Positions 25,584-46,064 of a stretch of 64,000 bases of DNA are shown in pieces. The stretch is from Thiomonas delicata. Lineage in GTDB: Bacteria > Pseudomonadota > Gammaproteobacteria > Burkholderiales > Burkholderiaceae_C. The notes below the pieces were generated by a model that was given only the letters and a program-made list of their open reading frames with translations, searched no databases and was not told the origin of the DNA. The stretch lies in NCBI RefSeq assembly GCF_900088825.1, contig NZ_LT592170.1:918852-982851 (forward strand), given 5' to 3'. Position 1 is the stretch's first letter. Every line of letters starts with the position of its first letter. The translations under genes were made by a program, and so were the position numbers.

Positions 25584-27119
25584 GTGATCAACGTGAGCAC
25601 ATTGAGCAAGTTGCGCCGCCTCGTGCTGAGGCAGGACGTGTCGGTGCGCGAGGCCAGCCGCAGGCTGGGCATCTCGCGCAACACAGCCACCAAGTGGCTC
25701 AAAGATGGTCAGATGACCGAGCCCAGATACCCTCAACGGGTGTCAGGTCCCAGCATCCTGGATCCGTACAAGGAGCAGTTGAGCCAGTGGCTCAAAGCCG
25801 ATAGCCATCGCAGCAAACGCGATCGGCGCGGGATCAAGGCGATGTTTGAAGCGCTGCGGGCGCAGGGCTACAGCGGCAGCCGGGGGCCGGTGTACACATT
25901 TGCCCAGCGCTGGCAGCAAGAGCAAGGCAACGCGGCACGCGGCGCGGGGTTTATACCGCTGAGCTTCGAGTTGGGCGAGGCGTTCCAGTTCGACTGGAGC
26001 TGCGAGTACCTCTTCATCGGTGGGCTGCGTCGCCGCCTGGAGGTGGCACACACCAAGCTGGCGGCCAGTCGTGCCTTCTGCCTGGTGGCGTACTACAGCC
26101 AGGCGCACGAGATGCTGTTCGATGCGCACGCGCGCGCGTTCGCTCTCTTCGGTGGCGTGCCCCGGCGGGGCATCTACGACAACATGAAGACGGCGGTGGA
26201 CAAGGTCGGCCAGGGCAAGCAGCGCAGCGTCAACGCGCGCTTTGAGGCCATGACCGGGCACTATCTGTTCGAGCCGGAGTTCTGCAACCGGGCCGCCGGC
26301 TGGGAGAAGGGGGTCGTCGAGAAGAATGTTCAGGATCGGCGCAAGGACATCTGGCGCGAGGCCAGTGAACGGCGCTGGGGATCGCTTGGCGAGTTCAACG
26401 ACTGGTTGCAGCAGGCCTGTGTGAAGGCCTGGGCCGAGATGAGCCACCCTGAATGGACGCAGCTCACGGTGGCCGATGTCTGGCAGGACGAACGGGTTCG
26501 CCTCATGCCCAACCCCCGAGCGTTTGATGGCTATGTGGAGCAGCCGGTTCGGGTCTCTGCCACTTCGCTGATCCACTTCCAGCGCAACCGCTATAGCGTG
26601 CCGTGCGAATGGATCCACGCGGTGGTCAGCTTGCGGGCCTATGCCGATGGTCTGCTGGTGGTCGGGCCTGACGGGCGACAGGTGCGCCTGGCGCGCAGCT
26701 TCGAGCGGGATCAGACGCTCTACGACTGGATGCACTACATCGCGCTGATCGAGCGCAAGCCCGGCGGGCTGCGTAACGGCGCACCCTTCAAGACCATGCC
26801 CGAACCCCTGCAGGAGCTGCAGCGCCAGTTGCTGCGCCACAGCGGTGGTGACAGGGTGATGGCGCAGGTGCTCATGGGCGTGAGCCTGCACGGCTTGGAG
26901 GCCGTGTTGGTGGCGGTGGAGCTGGCGCTGCAGTCCGGGCGGGTGAGTGCCGAGCATGTGCTCAACGTGCTATCGCGCTTGCAGGAGCAGCGCATGCCCG
27001 AGCCACCTGTGGCCACGAGGCTCACGCTCAACACGCCGCCACTGGCCAACCTGCAGCGTTACGACGCACTGCGCAGCCTCCCGCTTCACGAGGCTTCACC
27101 GGAGTCCGACCATGCATGA
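25584..27119 (+). CDS. istA: IS21 transposase IstA
   Basis: A 511-residue transposase. An N-terminal helix-turn-helix ([18 protein letters not shown], about 24-41) precedes an integrase-type catalytic core with a DDE set: FDWSCEY, then [12 protein letters not shown], and [10 protein letters not shown] for the glutamate. A C-terminal Mu-transposase-like beta domain follows. The start is a GTG at 25584 with GGGGAG upstream. There are no internal stops, so it may be active. It acts with IstB on the element ends. Confidence 0.93.
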   Translation: MINVSTLSKLRRLVLRQDVSVREASRRLGISRNTATKWLKDGQMTEPRYPQRVSGPSILDPYKEQLSQWLKADSHRSKRDRRGIKAMFEALRAQGYSGSRGPVYTFAQRWQQEQGNAARGAGFIPLSFELGEAFQFDWSCEYLFIGGLRRRLEVAHTKLAASRAFCLVAYYSQAHEMLFDAHARAFALFGGVPRRGIYDNMKTAVDKVGQGKQRSVNARFEAMTGHYLFEPEFCNRAAGWEKGVVEKNVQDRRKDIWREASERRWGSLGEFNDWLQQACVKAWAEMSHPEWTQLTVADVWQDERVRLMPNPRAFDGYVEQPVRVSATSLIHFQRNRYSVPCEWIHAVVSLRAYADGLLVVGPDGRQVRLARSFERDQTLYDWMHYIALIERKPGGLRNGAPFKTMPEPLQELQRQLLRHSGGDRVMAQVLMGVSLHGLEAVLVAVELALQSGRVSAEHVLNVLSRLQEQRMPEPPVATRLTLNTPPLANLQRYDALRSLPLHEASPESDHA

Positions 27120-27927
27120 CGTCATGGATGCCTTCAAGGCGCTGGGCTTGCATGGCATGGCCAGTGCATGGCCGGAGGTGCTGGGAACCGCCCGCATGAA
27201 GTCGCTTGATCACGAGGCCGTGCTGCACCAGCTCATCAAGGCCGAGACCGCGCAGCGCGAGGTGCGCTCCATGGCTTACCAGATGCGCGTGGCGCGGTTC
27301 CCATCGCACCGCGATCTCGCTGGCTTTGACTTTGCTCACACGCCAATCGATGAGGCGTTGGTGCGCCAGCTGCACACCCTTGGCTTCGTGGACTCGGCGC
27401 ACAACGTGGTGCTGGTCGGCGGCCCCGGAACGGGCAAAACCCACCTGGCCACGAGCCTGGGAATCGAGGCCATCCGCATGCATGGCAAGCGGGTGCGCTT
27501 CTTCTCCACGGTGGAGCTGGTCAATGCCCTGGAGCTGGAGAAGGCGCAGAACAAGTCTGGGCAAATGGCACACCGGCTGATGTACGTCGATCTGGTGATC
27601 CTGGATGAACTGGGCTACCTGCCGTTCACGCAATCAGGCGGCGCGATGCTGTTCCACCTGCTCTCCAAACTGTACGAGCGAACGAGCGTGGTGATCACCA
27701 CCAACCTCACCTTCTCGGAATGGAGCAGCGTCTTCGGCGACGCCAAGATGACCACGGCTTTGCTCGACCGCCTCACGCACCACTGCCACATCGTGGAGAC
27801 CGGCAATGAGAGCTGGCGATTCAAGCATTCCAGTGCCGCTGGCGCGGCACCACCAAAGCCACGCGGCAAAGCGCAGAAAGGAGATCGAAAAACAGCAGAC
27901 CCGATAGACTTATCCACAACCGAGTAG
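27112..27927 (+). CDS. istB: IS21 ATP-binding helper protein IstB
   Basis: A 271-residue AAA+ ATPase of the IstB/DnaC-like family that controls target DNA capture for IstA. Walker A is GGPGTGKTH (near 101), Walker B is [10 protein letters not shown] (near 160), and a sensor region reads [12 protein letters not shown]. The ATG at 27112 overlaps istA by eight bases; the frame is open further upstream only as a shadow of istA. The short C-terminal tail is Lys/Pro-rich. Intact. Confidence 0.93.
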   Translation: MHDVMDAFKALGLHGMASAWPEVLGTARMKSLDHEAVLHQLIKAETAQREVRSMAYQMRVARFPSHRDLAGFDFAHTPIDEALVRQLHTLGFVDSAHNVVLVGGPGTGKTHLATSLGIEAIRMHGKRVRFFSTVELVNALELEKAQNKSGQMAHRLMYVDLVILDELGYLPFTQSGGAMLFHLLSKLYERTSVVITTNLTFSEWSSVFGDAKMTTALLDRLTHHCHIVETGNESWRFKHSSAAGAAPPKPRGKAQKGDRKTADPIDLSTTE

Positions 27928-27972
27928 CCAAAACATCCATCAACCCAGTGGCTCAGCATTCGACGTGATCAC

Positions 27973-27999
27973 TGGCTCAGTTGTGCCGATGAATCAACA
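27973..27999 (-). repeat. IS21 right inverted repeat
   Basis: Reverse complement begins TGTTGATTCAT and ends AACTGAGCCA, matching the left end. The recombinase remnant starts directly after base 27999. Confidence 0.85.
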
Positions 28000-29005
<1,006 letters not shown>

Positions 29006-29018
29006 TCTGGAAACGATA

Positions 29019-29024
29019 AGTATA
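29019..29024 (-). promoter_or_regulatory. Probable -10 box of tRNA-fMet promoter
   Basis: TATACT on the minus strand, 14 bp upstream of the tRNA 5' end, within an A+T-rich patch between rpoC and the tRNA. I see no good -35 box, so the tRNA may also depend on read-through from rpoC. Confidence 0.45.
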
Positions 29025-29084
29025 TCTTGAAAAGGAAACTGGCGCATCTTCTTGTGCATCGCGGTGCGCTTGTCGGTGCCTGGG

Positions 29085-33296
<4,212 letters not shown>

Positions 33297-33341
33297 GCGA
33301 ACCTCCAAATCCTGTGTGTCAAAAGGGCGCGATCCGTGTGA

Positions 33342-37445
<4,104 letters not shown>

Positions 37446-37557
37446 GGACGCTCCGCTGCGCAGGACTGAAACCGTTTTGGAATGCACACCACTGCAGGTG
37501 TACATTCAAAAACCGATCCGACTTCGACAATAACCGCGCCTGCATCAAGGCGCGAAA

Positions 37558-37584
37558 GCCCGGAAGACCAAAAGCCTTCCGGGC
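37558..37584 (-). promoter_or_regulatory. rplL-rpoB intergenic hairpin (attenuator or processing site)
   Basis: A perfect 9-bp inverted repeat (GCCCGGAAG/CTTCCGGGC) with a 9-nt loop, followed on the minus strand by only three T residues. In E. coli the same gap holds an attenuator and an RNase III site that lower rpoBC expression relative to ribosomal proteins; the position here suggests the same job. Confidence 0.6.
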
Positions 37585-37603
37585 CAGGCAGCTGCCGGTG
37601 GGG

Positions 37604-37981
37604 TTACTTGATTTCCACCTTGGCGCCGGCTTCCTCCAGTTTTTTCTTGGCGGCTTCGGCGTCGGCCTTGGCCACGGCTTCCTTGACGGCCTTGGGCGCG
37701 CCGTCCACCAGGTCCTTGGCTTCCTTCAGGCCCAGGCCGGTGAGTTCGCGCACGGCCTTGATCACGGAAACCTTGTTGGCGCCGGCTTCCAGCAGCATGA
37801 CGTTGAATTCGGTCTGCTCTTCGGCCGCGGGCGCAGCGGCGCCGCCGGCGCCGGGAGCGGCCACGGCCATGGAGGCGGCGGACACGCCGAATTTCTCTTC
37901 GAAAGCCTTCACCAGATCGTTGAGTTCCAGAACCGTCATGCCGCCCACGGCGTCCAGAATCTCGTCTTTGCTCAATGCCAT
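37604..37981 (-). CDS. rplL: Ribosomal protein L7/L12
   Basis: The flexible stalk protein of the 50S subunit that recruits translation factors. The 125 residues show the N-terminal dimerisation domain, an Ala/Gly/Pro hinge at about 36-52 and the conserved C-terminal domain ([22 protein letters not shown], then [16 protein letters not shown]). It follows rplJ by 50 bp and precedes rpoB. Confidence 0.99.
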   Translation of the reverse strand: MALSKDEILDAVGGMTVLELNDLVKAFEEKFGVSAASMAVAAPGAGGAAAPAAEEQTEFNVMLLEAGANKVSVIKAVRELTGLGLKEAKDLVDGAPKAVKEAVAKADAEAAKKKLEEAGAKVEIK

Positions 37982-38031
37982 TTTGTGTACTCCTGAATAC
38001 GATTAAGAATGTAGGGGTTTGGAGCGGAGGA

Positions 38032-38532
38032 TCAGGCGGCTGCCTCTTCCTCGCGCTTCTTGGCCAGTGCGGCCACCGAGGCGACAAAGCCCGTAAGCGG
38101 GGCTTGCATCACGCCCAGCAGCTTGGCGAGAAGCTCCTCGCGACTGGGAATGCTCGCAAGCTGTTTCACGCCTTCGGCATCGAGCAGTTTGCCGTTGTAG
38201 GCGCCAGCTCGAACGACCATCTTGTCGTTGGTCTTGGCAAAGTCGTTGATGACCTTGGCCGCGGCGATGGCATCCTCGGAAAATCCGTAGATCAAGGGGC
38301 CGGTCATTTCGCCAGCCAGCACCTCGAAACCGGTACCTGTGACGGCGCGCCGGGCCAGCGTGTTTTTCAGAACCTGCAGATGCACGCCCTTGCTGCGCGC
38401 CTGGGCGCGCAACCGGGTCATGGGCTCCACATCGATTCCGCGGTATTCCGCCAGCACCAGAGTTTGCGCCTTGCTCGCAACGGCCGCGACTTGCGTCACG
38501 ACGGCTTGCTTTTCAGTGCGATTCAGACTCAA
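38032..38532 (-). CDS. rplJ: Ribosomal protein L10
   Basis: Base of the L7/L12 stalk, 166 residues. The N-terminal rRNA-binding part has [14 protein letters not shown] and the C-terminal helix is the L12-binding spine. In relatives the L10-(L12)n complex represses its own mRNA through the leader upstream, and a candidate leader is present here. Confidence 0.98.
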   Translation of the reverse strand: MSLNRTEKQAVVTQVAAVASKAQTLVLAEYRGIDVEPMTRLRAQARSKGVHLQVLKNTLARRAVTGTGFEVLAGEMTGPLIYGFSEDAIAAAKVINDFAKTNDKMVVRAGAYNGKLLDAEGVKQLASIPSREELLAKLLGVMQAPLTGFVASVAALAKKREEEAAA

Positions 38533-38832
38533 AGTTGACTCCTGAAGAAAATGGCCTGGGCGCGGACGCGCCTCAAACCGGGTTGCAGCGTCCTCTGGAG
38601 TTCAACAAGCCCGTTGCGCCATGCGTGCAACGAGACTGCAGGTTCCAGCGGGTCCGCCATCTGCGTCGGCTTTGAATGTCGAATCAACCCGACCTTCGCA
38701 ATTAAGATGTGCATTCGCAAATCGCCAACGGTCTTGGATCGCTCGGGTATGCAAGGTTTTTCAACTTCGCACGCCCGACCCACCAAATTGCTGACAGCCG
38801 CAGCCTGGGCTGCGGCTGGTGTTCATATTCCC
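38533..38832. other. rplA-rplJ intergenic region
   Basis: 300 bp without a gene. It holds the candidate L10 leader and a perfect hairpin, CAGCCGCAG/CTGCGGCTG (38795-38803 and 38810-38818, 6-nt loop), just after rplA. That hairpin lacks a T-run and could act as a weak terminator or processing site. Confidence 0.65.
38560..38745 (-). promoter_or_regulatory. Candidate L10 leader (autoregulatory mRNA structure)
   Basis: On the minus strand the leader contains AAGACCGTTGGCGA and CTTAAT, followed by CCGACGCAGATGGCGG. This order and spacing is reminiscent of L10 leaders of Burkholderiales, to which L10-L12 binds to repress rplJL translation. The limits are approximate and folding was not computed. 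Confidence 0.5.
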
Positions 38833-39540
38833 TCAGGCGGCCGCTGCCATGATGCTGGCAGCGTCCACGCGTACGCCGATGCCCATGGTGGACGAAACAG
38901 CCACCTTGCGCAGGTAAACGCCCTTGGCGGTTTGCGGGCGCGATTTGTTCAGTGCGTCGACCAAGGCCTGCAGATTGCTTTTCAACGCCTCGGGCTGGAA
39001 AGATGCGCGTCCGATCGTCGAGTGCACGATGCCGGCCTTGTCCGCGCGAAACTGCACCTGTCCGGCTTTGGCATTGCGCACGGCGCCAGCCACGTCGGGG
39101 GTGACGGTACCCACCTTGGGGTTGGGCATCAAGCCGCGAGGGCCGAGAATCTGGCCCAGTGCGCCCACTACGCGCATCGCGTCGGGGGAGGCAATGACCA
39201 CGTCGAAATTCAAATTGCCCGCCTTGACCTGTTCGGCCAGATCTTCAAAGCCGACCACGTCCGCACCGGCAGCCTTGGCCTCTTCAGCCTTGGCGCCCTG
39301 GGCGAACACGGCGACGCGCTTGATCTTGCCGGTTCCGGCGGGGAGCACCACGGAGCCGCGGACGACTTGGTCGGACTTGCGCGCGTCGATGCCCAGCGCC
39401 ACGGCCACGTCGATCGATTCGTCAAACTTGGCGATGGCGCATTGCTTGATCAGGTTCAGGGCTTCGTCAACCGAGTAGAGCTTGTTCGGCTCGACTTTGG
39501 CGCGAATCGCGGCATAGCGCTTGGGTAGTTTCTTGGCCAT
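38833..39540 (-). CDS. rplA: Ribosomal protein L1
   Basis: 50S protein of the mobile L1 stalk, 235 residues, full length. Conserved features are the [17 protein letters not shown] start, [15 protein letters not shown] and the [15 protein letters not shown] loop. It abuts rplK with no gap, as in the usual rplKA operon, and in E. coli L1 represses this operon through its mRNA. Confidence 0.99.
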   Translation of the reverse strand: MAKKLPKRYAAIRAKVEPNKLYSVDEALNLIKQCAIAKFDESIDVAVALGIDARKSDQVVRGSVVLPAGTGKIKRVAVFAQGAKAEEAKAAGADVVGFEDLAEQVKAGNLNFDVVIASPDAMRVVGALGQILGPRGLMPNPKVGTVTPDVAGAVRNAKAGQVQFRADKAGIVHSTIGRASFQPEALKSNLQALVDALNKSRPQTAKGVYLRKVAVSSTMGIGVRVDAASIMAAAA

Positions 39541-39972
39541 TTACACGCCCTCCACAGTCACGCCCATCGAGCGGGCAGTTCCCGCGATGGTGCGTACAGC
39601 CGCGTCCAGGTCGGCGGCGGTCAGATCCTTCATCTTGGTCTTGGCGATTTCTTCGAGCTGGGCGCGGGAAATCTTGCCGACCTTGTCGGTCAGCGGTTTG
39701 CTGGAACCTTTGTCGAGCTTGATGGCCTTCTTGATCAGGACGCCGGCGGGCGGGGTCTTGATGATGAAGGTAAAGGATTTGTCGGCGTAGGCCGTGATCA
39801 CGACAGGCAGGGCCAGTCCCGGCTCGACACCCTGGGTCTGGGCATTGAATGCCTTGCAGAACTCCATGATGTTCAGGCCGCGCTGGCCGAGCGCCGGACC
39901 GATGGGCGGGGACGGGTTGGCCTTGCCGGCCGGCACTTGCAGTTTGATGAAGCCGACGATTTTCTTCGCCAT
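39541..39972 (-). CDS. rplK: Ribosomal protein L11
   Basis: 50S protein at the GTPase-associated centre, 143 residues. [30 protein letters not shown], the proline-rich N-terminal domain needed for RelA activation and release-factor action, is intact. AGGAGA lies a few bases before the ATG. The 181-bp gap to nusG contains GC-rich hairpins. Confidence 0.99.
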   Translation of the reverse strand: MAKKIVGFIKLQVPAGKANPSPPIGPALGQRGLNIMEFCKAFNAQTQGVEPGLALPVVITAYADKSFTFIIKTPPAGVLIKKAIKLDKGSSKPLTDKVGKISRAQLEEIAKTKMKDLTAADLDAAVRTIAGTARSMGVTVEGV

Positions 39973-40153
39973 GCAGTTCTCCTAGCGAGTTCAAACGCCC
40001 GCCGAAGCGAGCTCCTCGTTCATGCGGCCTCTGGAGCCCCCGATCTTGGGGACTGGGAATCGCGCAGCATGCCGGGCCGCCCCGCAAGCTTGCGCGCTGC
40101 TTCTGGGATCGGCCGCAAACAAGCGGCGCAAGCACAGAAGCAGGATTGAAAAC

Positions 40154-40708
40154 TCAGAGCTTCTCGACTTGTTGGAATTCGAGTTCCACGGGGGTTGCGC
40201 GGCCAAAAATGGTGACCGACACACGTAGCCTGGACTTCTCGTAATTCACCTCTTCCACATTGCCGTTGAAATCGGTGAAAGGGCCTTCCTTCACGCGCAC
40301 CATTTCGCCGGCCTCGAACAAGACCTTGGGGCGCGGCTTCTCCACGCCTTCCTGGATCTGGTTCATGATCTTGTTGACATCAGTCTCGCTGATCGGGGCC
40401 GGACGGTTCTTGGCGCCGCCGACAAAGCCCGTAACCTTGCTCGTGTGCTTGACCAAGTGCCACGTCGCGTCATCCATTTCCATCTCGACCAGGACGTAGC
40501 CGGGGAAGAAGCGGCGCTCGGTGATGGTCTTGCGGCCATTCTTCATTTCGACGACTTCCTCGGTCGGCACCAGGATGCGGCCGAACTTCGACTGCATGCC
40601 GGCGCGCTCGATGCGCTCGAGGAGGTTGCGTTCGACAGCTTTCTCCATGCCCGAATAGGCATGGACCACGTACCACTGCTTTTGGCCGGCAGGCAAGGTT
40701 TCAACCAT
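40154..40708 (-). CDS. nusG: Transcription elongation/antitermination factor NusG
   Basis: 184 residues with the NGN domain ([29 protein letters not shown]) and a C-terminal KOW domain ([20 protein letters not shown]). It binds RNA polymerase and couples it to Rho or to the ribosome. Twelve bp separate it from secE, so the two are co-transcribed. Confidence 0.99.
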   Translation of the reverse strand: MVETLPAGQKQWYVVHAYSGMEKAVERNLLERIERAGMQSKFGRILVPTEEVVEMKNGRKTITERRFFPGYVLVEMEMDDATWHLVKHTSKVTGFVGGAKNRPAPISETDVNKIMNQIQEGVEKPRPKVLFEAGEMVRVKEGPFTDFNGNVEEVNYEKSRLRVSVTIFGRATPVELEFQQVEKL

Positions 40709-40720
40709 CGACCACTCCGA

Positions 40721-41104
40721 TTATTTTTTCCATCCCAGGATCACGTCGTAGAGCAGCCACTCCAACGATTTGTCGGTGATCCAAAGGAAAAGCGCCATGA
40801 GGATGACGAAACCAAACACGATGGCCGTCATCTGGATGGCCTCCTTGCGTTCGGGCCAAACCACCTTGCGTACCTCGCGCACGGATTCGCGAGTATAGGC
40901 AATCAGGGCTTTGCCGGGTTCCGTCAGCAGGAATAACCCGGCTGACAGCCCCAGTAAGAGCACCAAGGCGACGACCCTGAGCCAAAGCTCCTGGCTGTGC
41001 AAAAGATAATAGGCCGCGAAAGCGGCCAGAAAGGCGATTCCAGCCGCCCCCAGCTTGGCCTTGTCGGCGGACGTGGAGACGGTTTCTACGTTGGGTTGGG
41101 CCAT
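40721..41104 (-). CDS. secE: Preprotein translocase subunit SecE
   Basis: Inner-membrane clamp of the SecYEG channel. At 127 residues it has the three-span form found in E. coli: hydrophobic segments at about 20-40, 45-65 and 95-115, with the conserved amphipathic EVRKVVWPERKEAI between the second and third. It follows tRNA-Trp. Confidence 0.97.
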   Translation of the reverse strand: MAQPNVETVSTSADKAKLGAAGIAFLAAFAAYYLLHSQELWLRVVALVLLLGLSAGLFLLTEPGKALIAYTRESVREVRKVVWPERKEAIQMTAIVFGFVILMALFLWITDKSLEWLLYDVILGWKK

Positions 41105-41132
41105 GGTTGACTGATCGTGCTACATCCGGTGG

Positions 41133-41208
41133 TGGCAGGGGCAGAGGGAATCGAACCCCCAACCTTCGGTTTTGGAGACCGACGCTCTGCCAATTGAGCT
41201 ATGCCCCT
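41133..41208 (-). tRNA. tRNA-Trp (CCA)
   Basis: A 76-nt cloverleaf with encoded CCA; the anticodon loop reads CTCCAAA. It is placed between tuf and secE, the usual position in beta- and many gamma-proteobacteria. Confidence 0.97.
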
Positions 41209-41251
41209 GTGGAACCCTTCAGATTGGCCACTTCACTGCTAGAAACGAAAG

Positions 41252-41283
41252 AATGATCGCCGGGCGTTGGCCTGGCGATCATT
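41252..41283 (-). terminator. Hairpin downstream of tuf
   Basis: Perfect 10-bp arms AATGATCGCC/GGCGATCATT with a 12-nt loop, starting five bases after the tuf stop. The T-run on the minus strand is weak (CTTTC), so partial termination or RNA processing before tRNA-Trp is likely. Confidence 0.6.
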
Positions 41284-41288
41284 GGACT

Positions 41289-42479
<1,191 letters not shown>

Positions 42480-42531
42480 GATGAATGCTCCTGAAGACGA
42501 TGAAGGTGCGAAAGGATTCGAATAAGAATGT

Positions 42532-42606
<75 letters not shown>

Positions 42607-42674
42607 GAATGGGGTGCTGCCGAACGCAACAGCCGATGCAGACAAGCCAAGTCTCCGAACACACCAACCGAAGC

Positions 42675-42748
<74 letters not shown>

Positions 42749-42886
42749 CTCGGTTCATTCGAGACACGGCCTGCTTGCGCACGAATCAAGGCTGCTGGCT
42801 GCGATGGCTTGTATTTCCCGCCATATTTTTCCCGCATCACGCAGCATCACCGGTTCATCGTGTTTGAATCAGCTGATTTATTCGCT

Positions 42887-42972
42887 TGGTGGAGGAGGTT
42901 GGATTCGAACCAACGTAGGCGTAAGCCAACAGATTTACAGTCTGCCCCCTTTAGCCACTCGGGCACCCCTCC
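42887..42972 (-). tRNA. tRNA-Tyr (GTA)
   Basis: 86 nt including the long class II variable arm; the anticodon loop reads CTGTAAA, and CCA is encoded. First gene of the tRNA-tuf transcript. Confidence 0.97.
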
Positions 42973-42986
42973 GAGGCGAACCTAAA

Positions 42987-43015
42987 ATTTTCAGGCAGTT
43001 TCGGGGTCTTGTCAA
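42987..43015 (-). promoter_or_regulatory. Sigma-70 promoter of the tRNA-Tyr/Gly/Thr-tuf operon
   Basis: On the minus strand a consensus -35 TTGACA (43015-43010) is followed after 17 bp by GAAAAT (42992-42987), placing the start about eight bases before tRNA-Tyr. The -35 box lies directly next to the U-tract of the trpC terminator. Confidence 0.72.
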
Positions 43016-43016
43016 C

Positions 43017-43037
43017 AAAAAGCTGCGGCGAACGCAG
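43017..43037 (-). terminator. Intrinsic terminator of trpGDC
   Basis: Stem CTGCG/CGCAG with a 5-nt loop, followed by C and five T residues on the minus strand. It begins right after the trpC stop codon and ends one base before the -35 box of the next promoter, a very compact junction. Confidence 0.68.
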
Positions 43038-43841
43038 TCATGCCTGCGCCTCCAGGGCGAAGAAGGCGGCCAGTGCGGCGCCCGGGTCGTCGGCGCGCAT
43101 GAAGGCTTCGCCGACCAGAAAGACGTGGACGCCAGCGGCGCGCATGCGTGCCACGTCTGCAGGGCAGAGAATGCCGCTTTCGGTCACCACCATGCGCTCC
43201 GGCGGGATGGCGTCGAGCAGCTCGAGGGTGGTGTCGAGACGGGTTTCGAACGTCCGCAAATTGCGGTTGTTGATGCCGACGAGCGGCGTGCGCAGCGCCA
43301 GGGCGCGCTCCAGTTCGGCGCGGTCATGCGCCTCGACGAGCACGTCGAGCCCGAGGTCCGTCGCGCAGTCCTCGAGTTCGCGCAACTGCGCATCGCCGAG
43401 TGCCGCGACGATCAGCAGGATGCAGTCGGCGCCCATGGCCGCGGCCTCGAGCACCTGGTAGGGATCGACGATGAAGTCCTTGCGCAGAACCGGCAGGCTG
43501 CATGCGGATCTGGCCTGGACCAGGTATTCGGGGGCGCCTTGAAAATACTCGCGGTCGGTGAGTACGGAAAGGCAGGTGGCGCCATGCCGCGCATAGCTCG
43601 CGGCAATCTCTGCGGGGCGGAAGTCTGGGCGCAGGAGGCCCTTGGACGGACTGGCCTTCTTGACTTCGGCGATGACCGCCGGTGCGCCAGTGGCCACGCG
43701 TTTTTGCAGGGCGGCAGCAAATCCGCGACGCGGCCCGTGGGCGCCGAGCCGGTCTCGCAGCATGGCGGGGGAGCGAACCGAGCGGGCCTCGGCCACCTCG
43801 CGCGCCTTGGTGGCGAGGATGCGTTGCAGGACGTCGCTCAT
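43038..43841 (-). CDS. trpC: Indole-3-glycerol phosphate synthase
   Basis: Converts CdRP to indole-3-glycerol phosphate in tryptophan synthesis. The 267-residue TIM barrel carries [35 protein letters not shown] and VTESGI. It is monofunctional, without the PRA isomerase fusion of enterics. The ATG at 43841 overlaps the trpD stop by four bases; the frame is open far upstream only as a shadow of trpD. Confidence 0.97.
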   Translation of the reverse strand: MSDVLQRILATKAREVAEARSVRSPAMLRDRLGAHGPRRGFAAALQKRVATGAPAVIAEVKKASPSKGLLRPDFRPAEIAASYARHGATCLSVLTDREYFQGAPEYLVQARSACSLPVLRKDFIVDPYQVLEAAAMGADCILLIVAALGDAQLRELEDCATDLGLDVLVEAHDRAELERALALRTPLVGINNRNLRTFETRLDTTLELLDAIPPERMVVTESGILCPADVARMRAAGVHVFLVGEAFMRADDPGAALAAFFALEAQA

Positions 43842-44896
43842 GCGCCTGCCCCGGCGGTTTGCGTCTCCAGGCCGAGATTGCGGGTGTAGGCGATGAAGTC
43901 GCCAAGCTTGTCGCGCGCCTTGCCATTGGCCAGGGTCTTTCGGGCAAGGTCCAGGCCTTCGGACAGCGAGGATGCGACATTGGCGGCGTACAAGGCGCAG
44001 CCGGCGTTCAGCAGCACGACGTCTCGCGTCGGTCCGTCGACGTCGTCCAGCGCCTGACGCATGCGCGCGGCGGATTCCTGCGGGCTTTGGACCTGCAAGT
44101 CCTGCAGCGTGCAAGTCTTGAGGCCGAAGTCGGAGGGGTGGATGCGGTATTCGAGGATCTGGCCGTCCTTGAGTTCGCCCACCAGGGTTTCGCCGGCCAG
44201 CGAGACTTCGTCGAGGCCGTCGAGGCCATGCACGACGAGCACATGCTGGCTGCCCAGGCGCTGCAATACGCGCACCAGAATGCCGACGAGATCCGGGTGG
44301 AATACGCCGAGCAGTTGGTTTGGTGCGCCTGCCGGGTTGGTCAGAGGGCCGAGGATGTTGAACAGCGTGCGCACGCCAAGCTCCTTGCGCACCGGGGCGG
44401 CGTGCCGCATGGCGGCGTGGTGGCTGGGGGCGAACATGAAGCCGATGCCGGTGCCGGCAAGGCATCGCGCAACCTGTTCGGGGCTGAGCTGGATGTTGGC
44501 GCCCAGCGCCTCCAGCACGTCGGCCGAGCCCGAGGACGAACTCACGCTGCGTCCGCCGTGCTTGGCCACGCGCGCGCCAGCGGCAGCGGCGACGAACATG
44601 CTGGTGGTGGAAATGTTGAAGCTGTGGGCGGCGTCGCCGCCCGTACCGACGATGTCGACCAGATGCTTGGTGTCCGCCACCGGAACTTGGGTGGCGAATT
44701 CGCGCATCACGGTGGCCGCGGCGGTGATTTCGCCGATGGTTTCCTTCTTCACGCGCAGGCCGGCGATCAGCGCCGCCATCATGACCGGCGACATTTCCCC
44801 GGTCATGATGCGCCGCATCAGGGCGAGCATCTCGTCGTGGAAGAGTTCACGGTGCTCGATCACGCGCACCAAGGCTTCCTGATTGGTGATGGGCAT
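43838..44896 (-). CDS. trpD: Anthranilate phosphoribosyltransferase
   Basis: Joins anthranilate to PRPP. The 352 residues show [40 protein letters not shown] and the helical N-terminal domain. It is separate from the glutaminase, which is encoded by trpG 12 bp upstream. Confidence 0.97.
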   Translation of the reverse strand: MPITNQEALVRVIEHRELFHDEMLALMRRIMTGEMSPVMMAALIAGLRVKKETIGEITAAATVMREFATQVPVADTKHLVDIVGTGGDAAHSFNISTTSMFVAAAAGARVAKHGGRSVSSSSGSADVLEALGANIQLSPEQVARCLAGTGIGFMFAPSHHAAMRHAAPVRKELGVRTLFNILGPLTNPAGAPNQLLGVFHPDLVGILVRVLQRLGSQHVLVVHGLDGLDEVSLAGETLVGELKDGQILEYRIHPSDFGLKTCTLQDLQVQSPQESAARMRQALDDVDGPTRDVVLLNAGCALYAANVASSLSEGLDLARKTLANGKARDKLGDFIAYTRNLGLETQTAGAGA

Positions 44897-44908
44897 GGCG
44901 GTGTCGTC

Positions 44909-45481
44909 CTAGCGGTTGGTCAGGCGCAGGAAATTCTGCAGCAGGCGATGGCCATGCTCGGTTTCGATCGACTCGGGGTGGAACTGCACCCCCTCGATGG
45001 CGAAGGTGCGGTGGCGCAGGCCCATGATCTCGCCGTCCTCGGTCTGCGCCGAGATTTCCAGGCAATCGGGCAGCGTGTCGCGCTCGACGGCCAGCGAGTG
45101 GTAGCGCACCACGGTGTAGGGGCTCGGAAGCCCTTCGAACACGCCCTTGCCGTCATGGGTGATGGGGCTGGTCTTGCCGTGCATGATGGTCTTCGCGCGC
45201 ACCACCTTCCCGCCGAAGGCGGCGCCGATGGCCTGGTGCCCCAGGCACACGCCGAGGATGGGCAGTTTGCCGGCGAAGTGCTGCAGCACCGGGACGCTCA
45301 CGCCCGCTTCGGCGGGAGAGCAGGGTCCGGGAGAGATGACGATGCGCTCGGGTGCCAGGCGTTCGATGGCGTCGAGCGCGAGCTCATCGTTGCGGATGGT
45401 GTGTACCTCCTGCCCCAGTTCGCCGAAGTATTGCACCAGGTTGAAGGTAAAGCTGTCGTAGTTGTCGATCATCAGCAGCAT
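44909..45481 (-). CDS. trpG: Anthranilate/aminodeoxychorismate synthase glutaminase component
   Basis: A 190-residue class I glutamine amidotransferase that supplies ammonia to TrpE (and often also PabB). It has [15 protein letters not shown], the SPGPCSP motif, the nucleophile in GVCLGHQ and the HPES box with the catalytic His and Glu. No trpE precedes it in this window; the upstream gene encodes an acyl-CoA-binding protein. Confidence 0.96.
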   Translation of the reverse strand: MLLMIDNYDSFTFNLVQYFGELGQEVHTIRNDELALDAIERLAPERIVISPGPCSPAEAGVSVPVLQHFAGKLPILGVCLGHQAIGAAFGGKVVRAKTIMHGKTSPITHDGKGVFEGLPSPYTVVRYHSLAVERDTLPDCLEISAQTEDGEIMGLRHRTFAIEGVQFHPESIETEHGHRLLQNFLRLTNR

Positions 45482-45727
45482 GTTCGCGAATCCTCTTGTC
45501 TAGCCGATTGGTTTCATTGCCGCTCAACCGCACTGGGGACGCCCCGGGGTGGGGACCGGCGTGTGGCAGGGGCTCGTGCGCCTGTGCGGCGCGGGGACAT
45601 GTCAAGCGATTGGCTTGCGCCAATGCCGAACACGAACGGCGGAGGATGGGAACATGGCGAACATGCGCACATTATCGCCGGTTCGGGCCGCGCCTGGAAC
45701 GACCTGGCCGCCAGACCGCCGTGCCCG

Positions 45728-45994
45728 TCACGCCGCGTGCTGAAGCGCGTCCACCAGGGCGATGTAGTCGCGCATCGCCTGCGCGGAGGGCATTCCCGCG
45801 AGCGTTGCCCAGGCATCCCATTTGGCCCGCGCCACGAAATCCGCAATGCCGGGGCGTGCTCCCGCGGCATCGCCCTCGGAAGCTTGCTTGTACAGGGCGT
45901 AGAGCCGCAGCAAGGTCGCATTGTCGGGGCGGCGGGGCAAGTTTTTTGCGCGGGCGACGGCGGATTCGAAATCGGTTTGCGGATGCATGTCCAT
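45728..45994 (-). CDS. Acyl-CoA-binding protein (ACBP family)
   Basis: An 88-residue four-helix bundle protein that binds long-chain acyl-CoA in the cytoplasm. The family pattern is clear: FESAVARAKNLPRRPDNATLLRLYALYKQA, then FVARAKWDAWATLAGMPSAQAMRDYI. The ATG at 45994 fits the family length; an open frame from 46132 adds 46 residues and is unlikely. It lies between trpG and a nucleotidase with no functional link visible. Confidence 0.9.
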   Translation of the reverse strand: MDMHPQTDFESAVARAKNLPRRPDNATLLRLYALYKQASEGDAAGARPGIADFVARAKWDAWATLAGMPSAQAMRDYIALVDALQHAA

Positions 45995-46064
45995 ACGGCT
46001 TCTTCTGGAGAGATTAAAAAGAACGATCGTACGATTTCGTCGGGCGCAGGCCATGGCCGCGTGG

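Larger units (their letters stand above)
25478..27999 (+). mobile_element. IS21-family insertion sequence, apparently complete
   Basis: A 2,522-bp element with istA and istB overlapping by eight bases. The ends are imperfect 27-bp inverted repeats (25478-25504 and 27973-27999, 22 of 27 identical) starting TGTTGATTCAT. Internal copies of CTGAGCCA near each end form the multiple terminal repeats usual for IS21. Flanking bases (GCTTGC on the left, CTCGCC on the right) are not a target duplication, which points to deletion or recombination after insertion. Confidence 0.9.
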
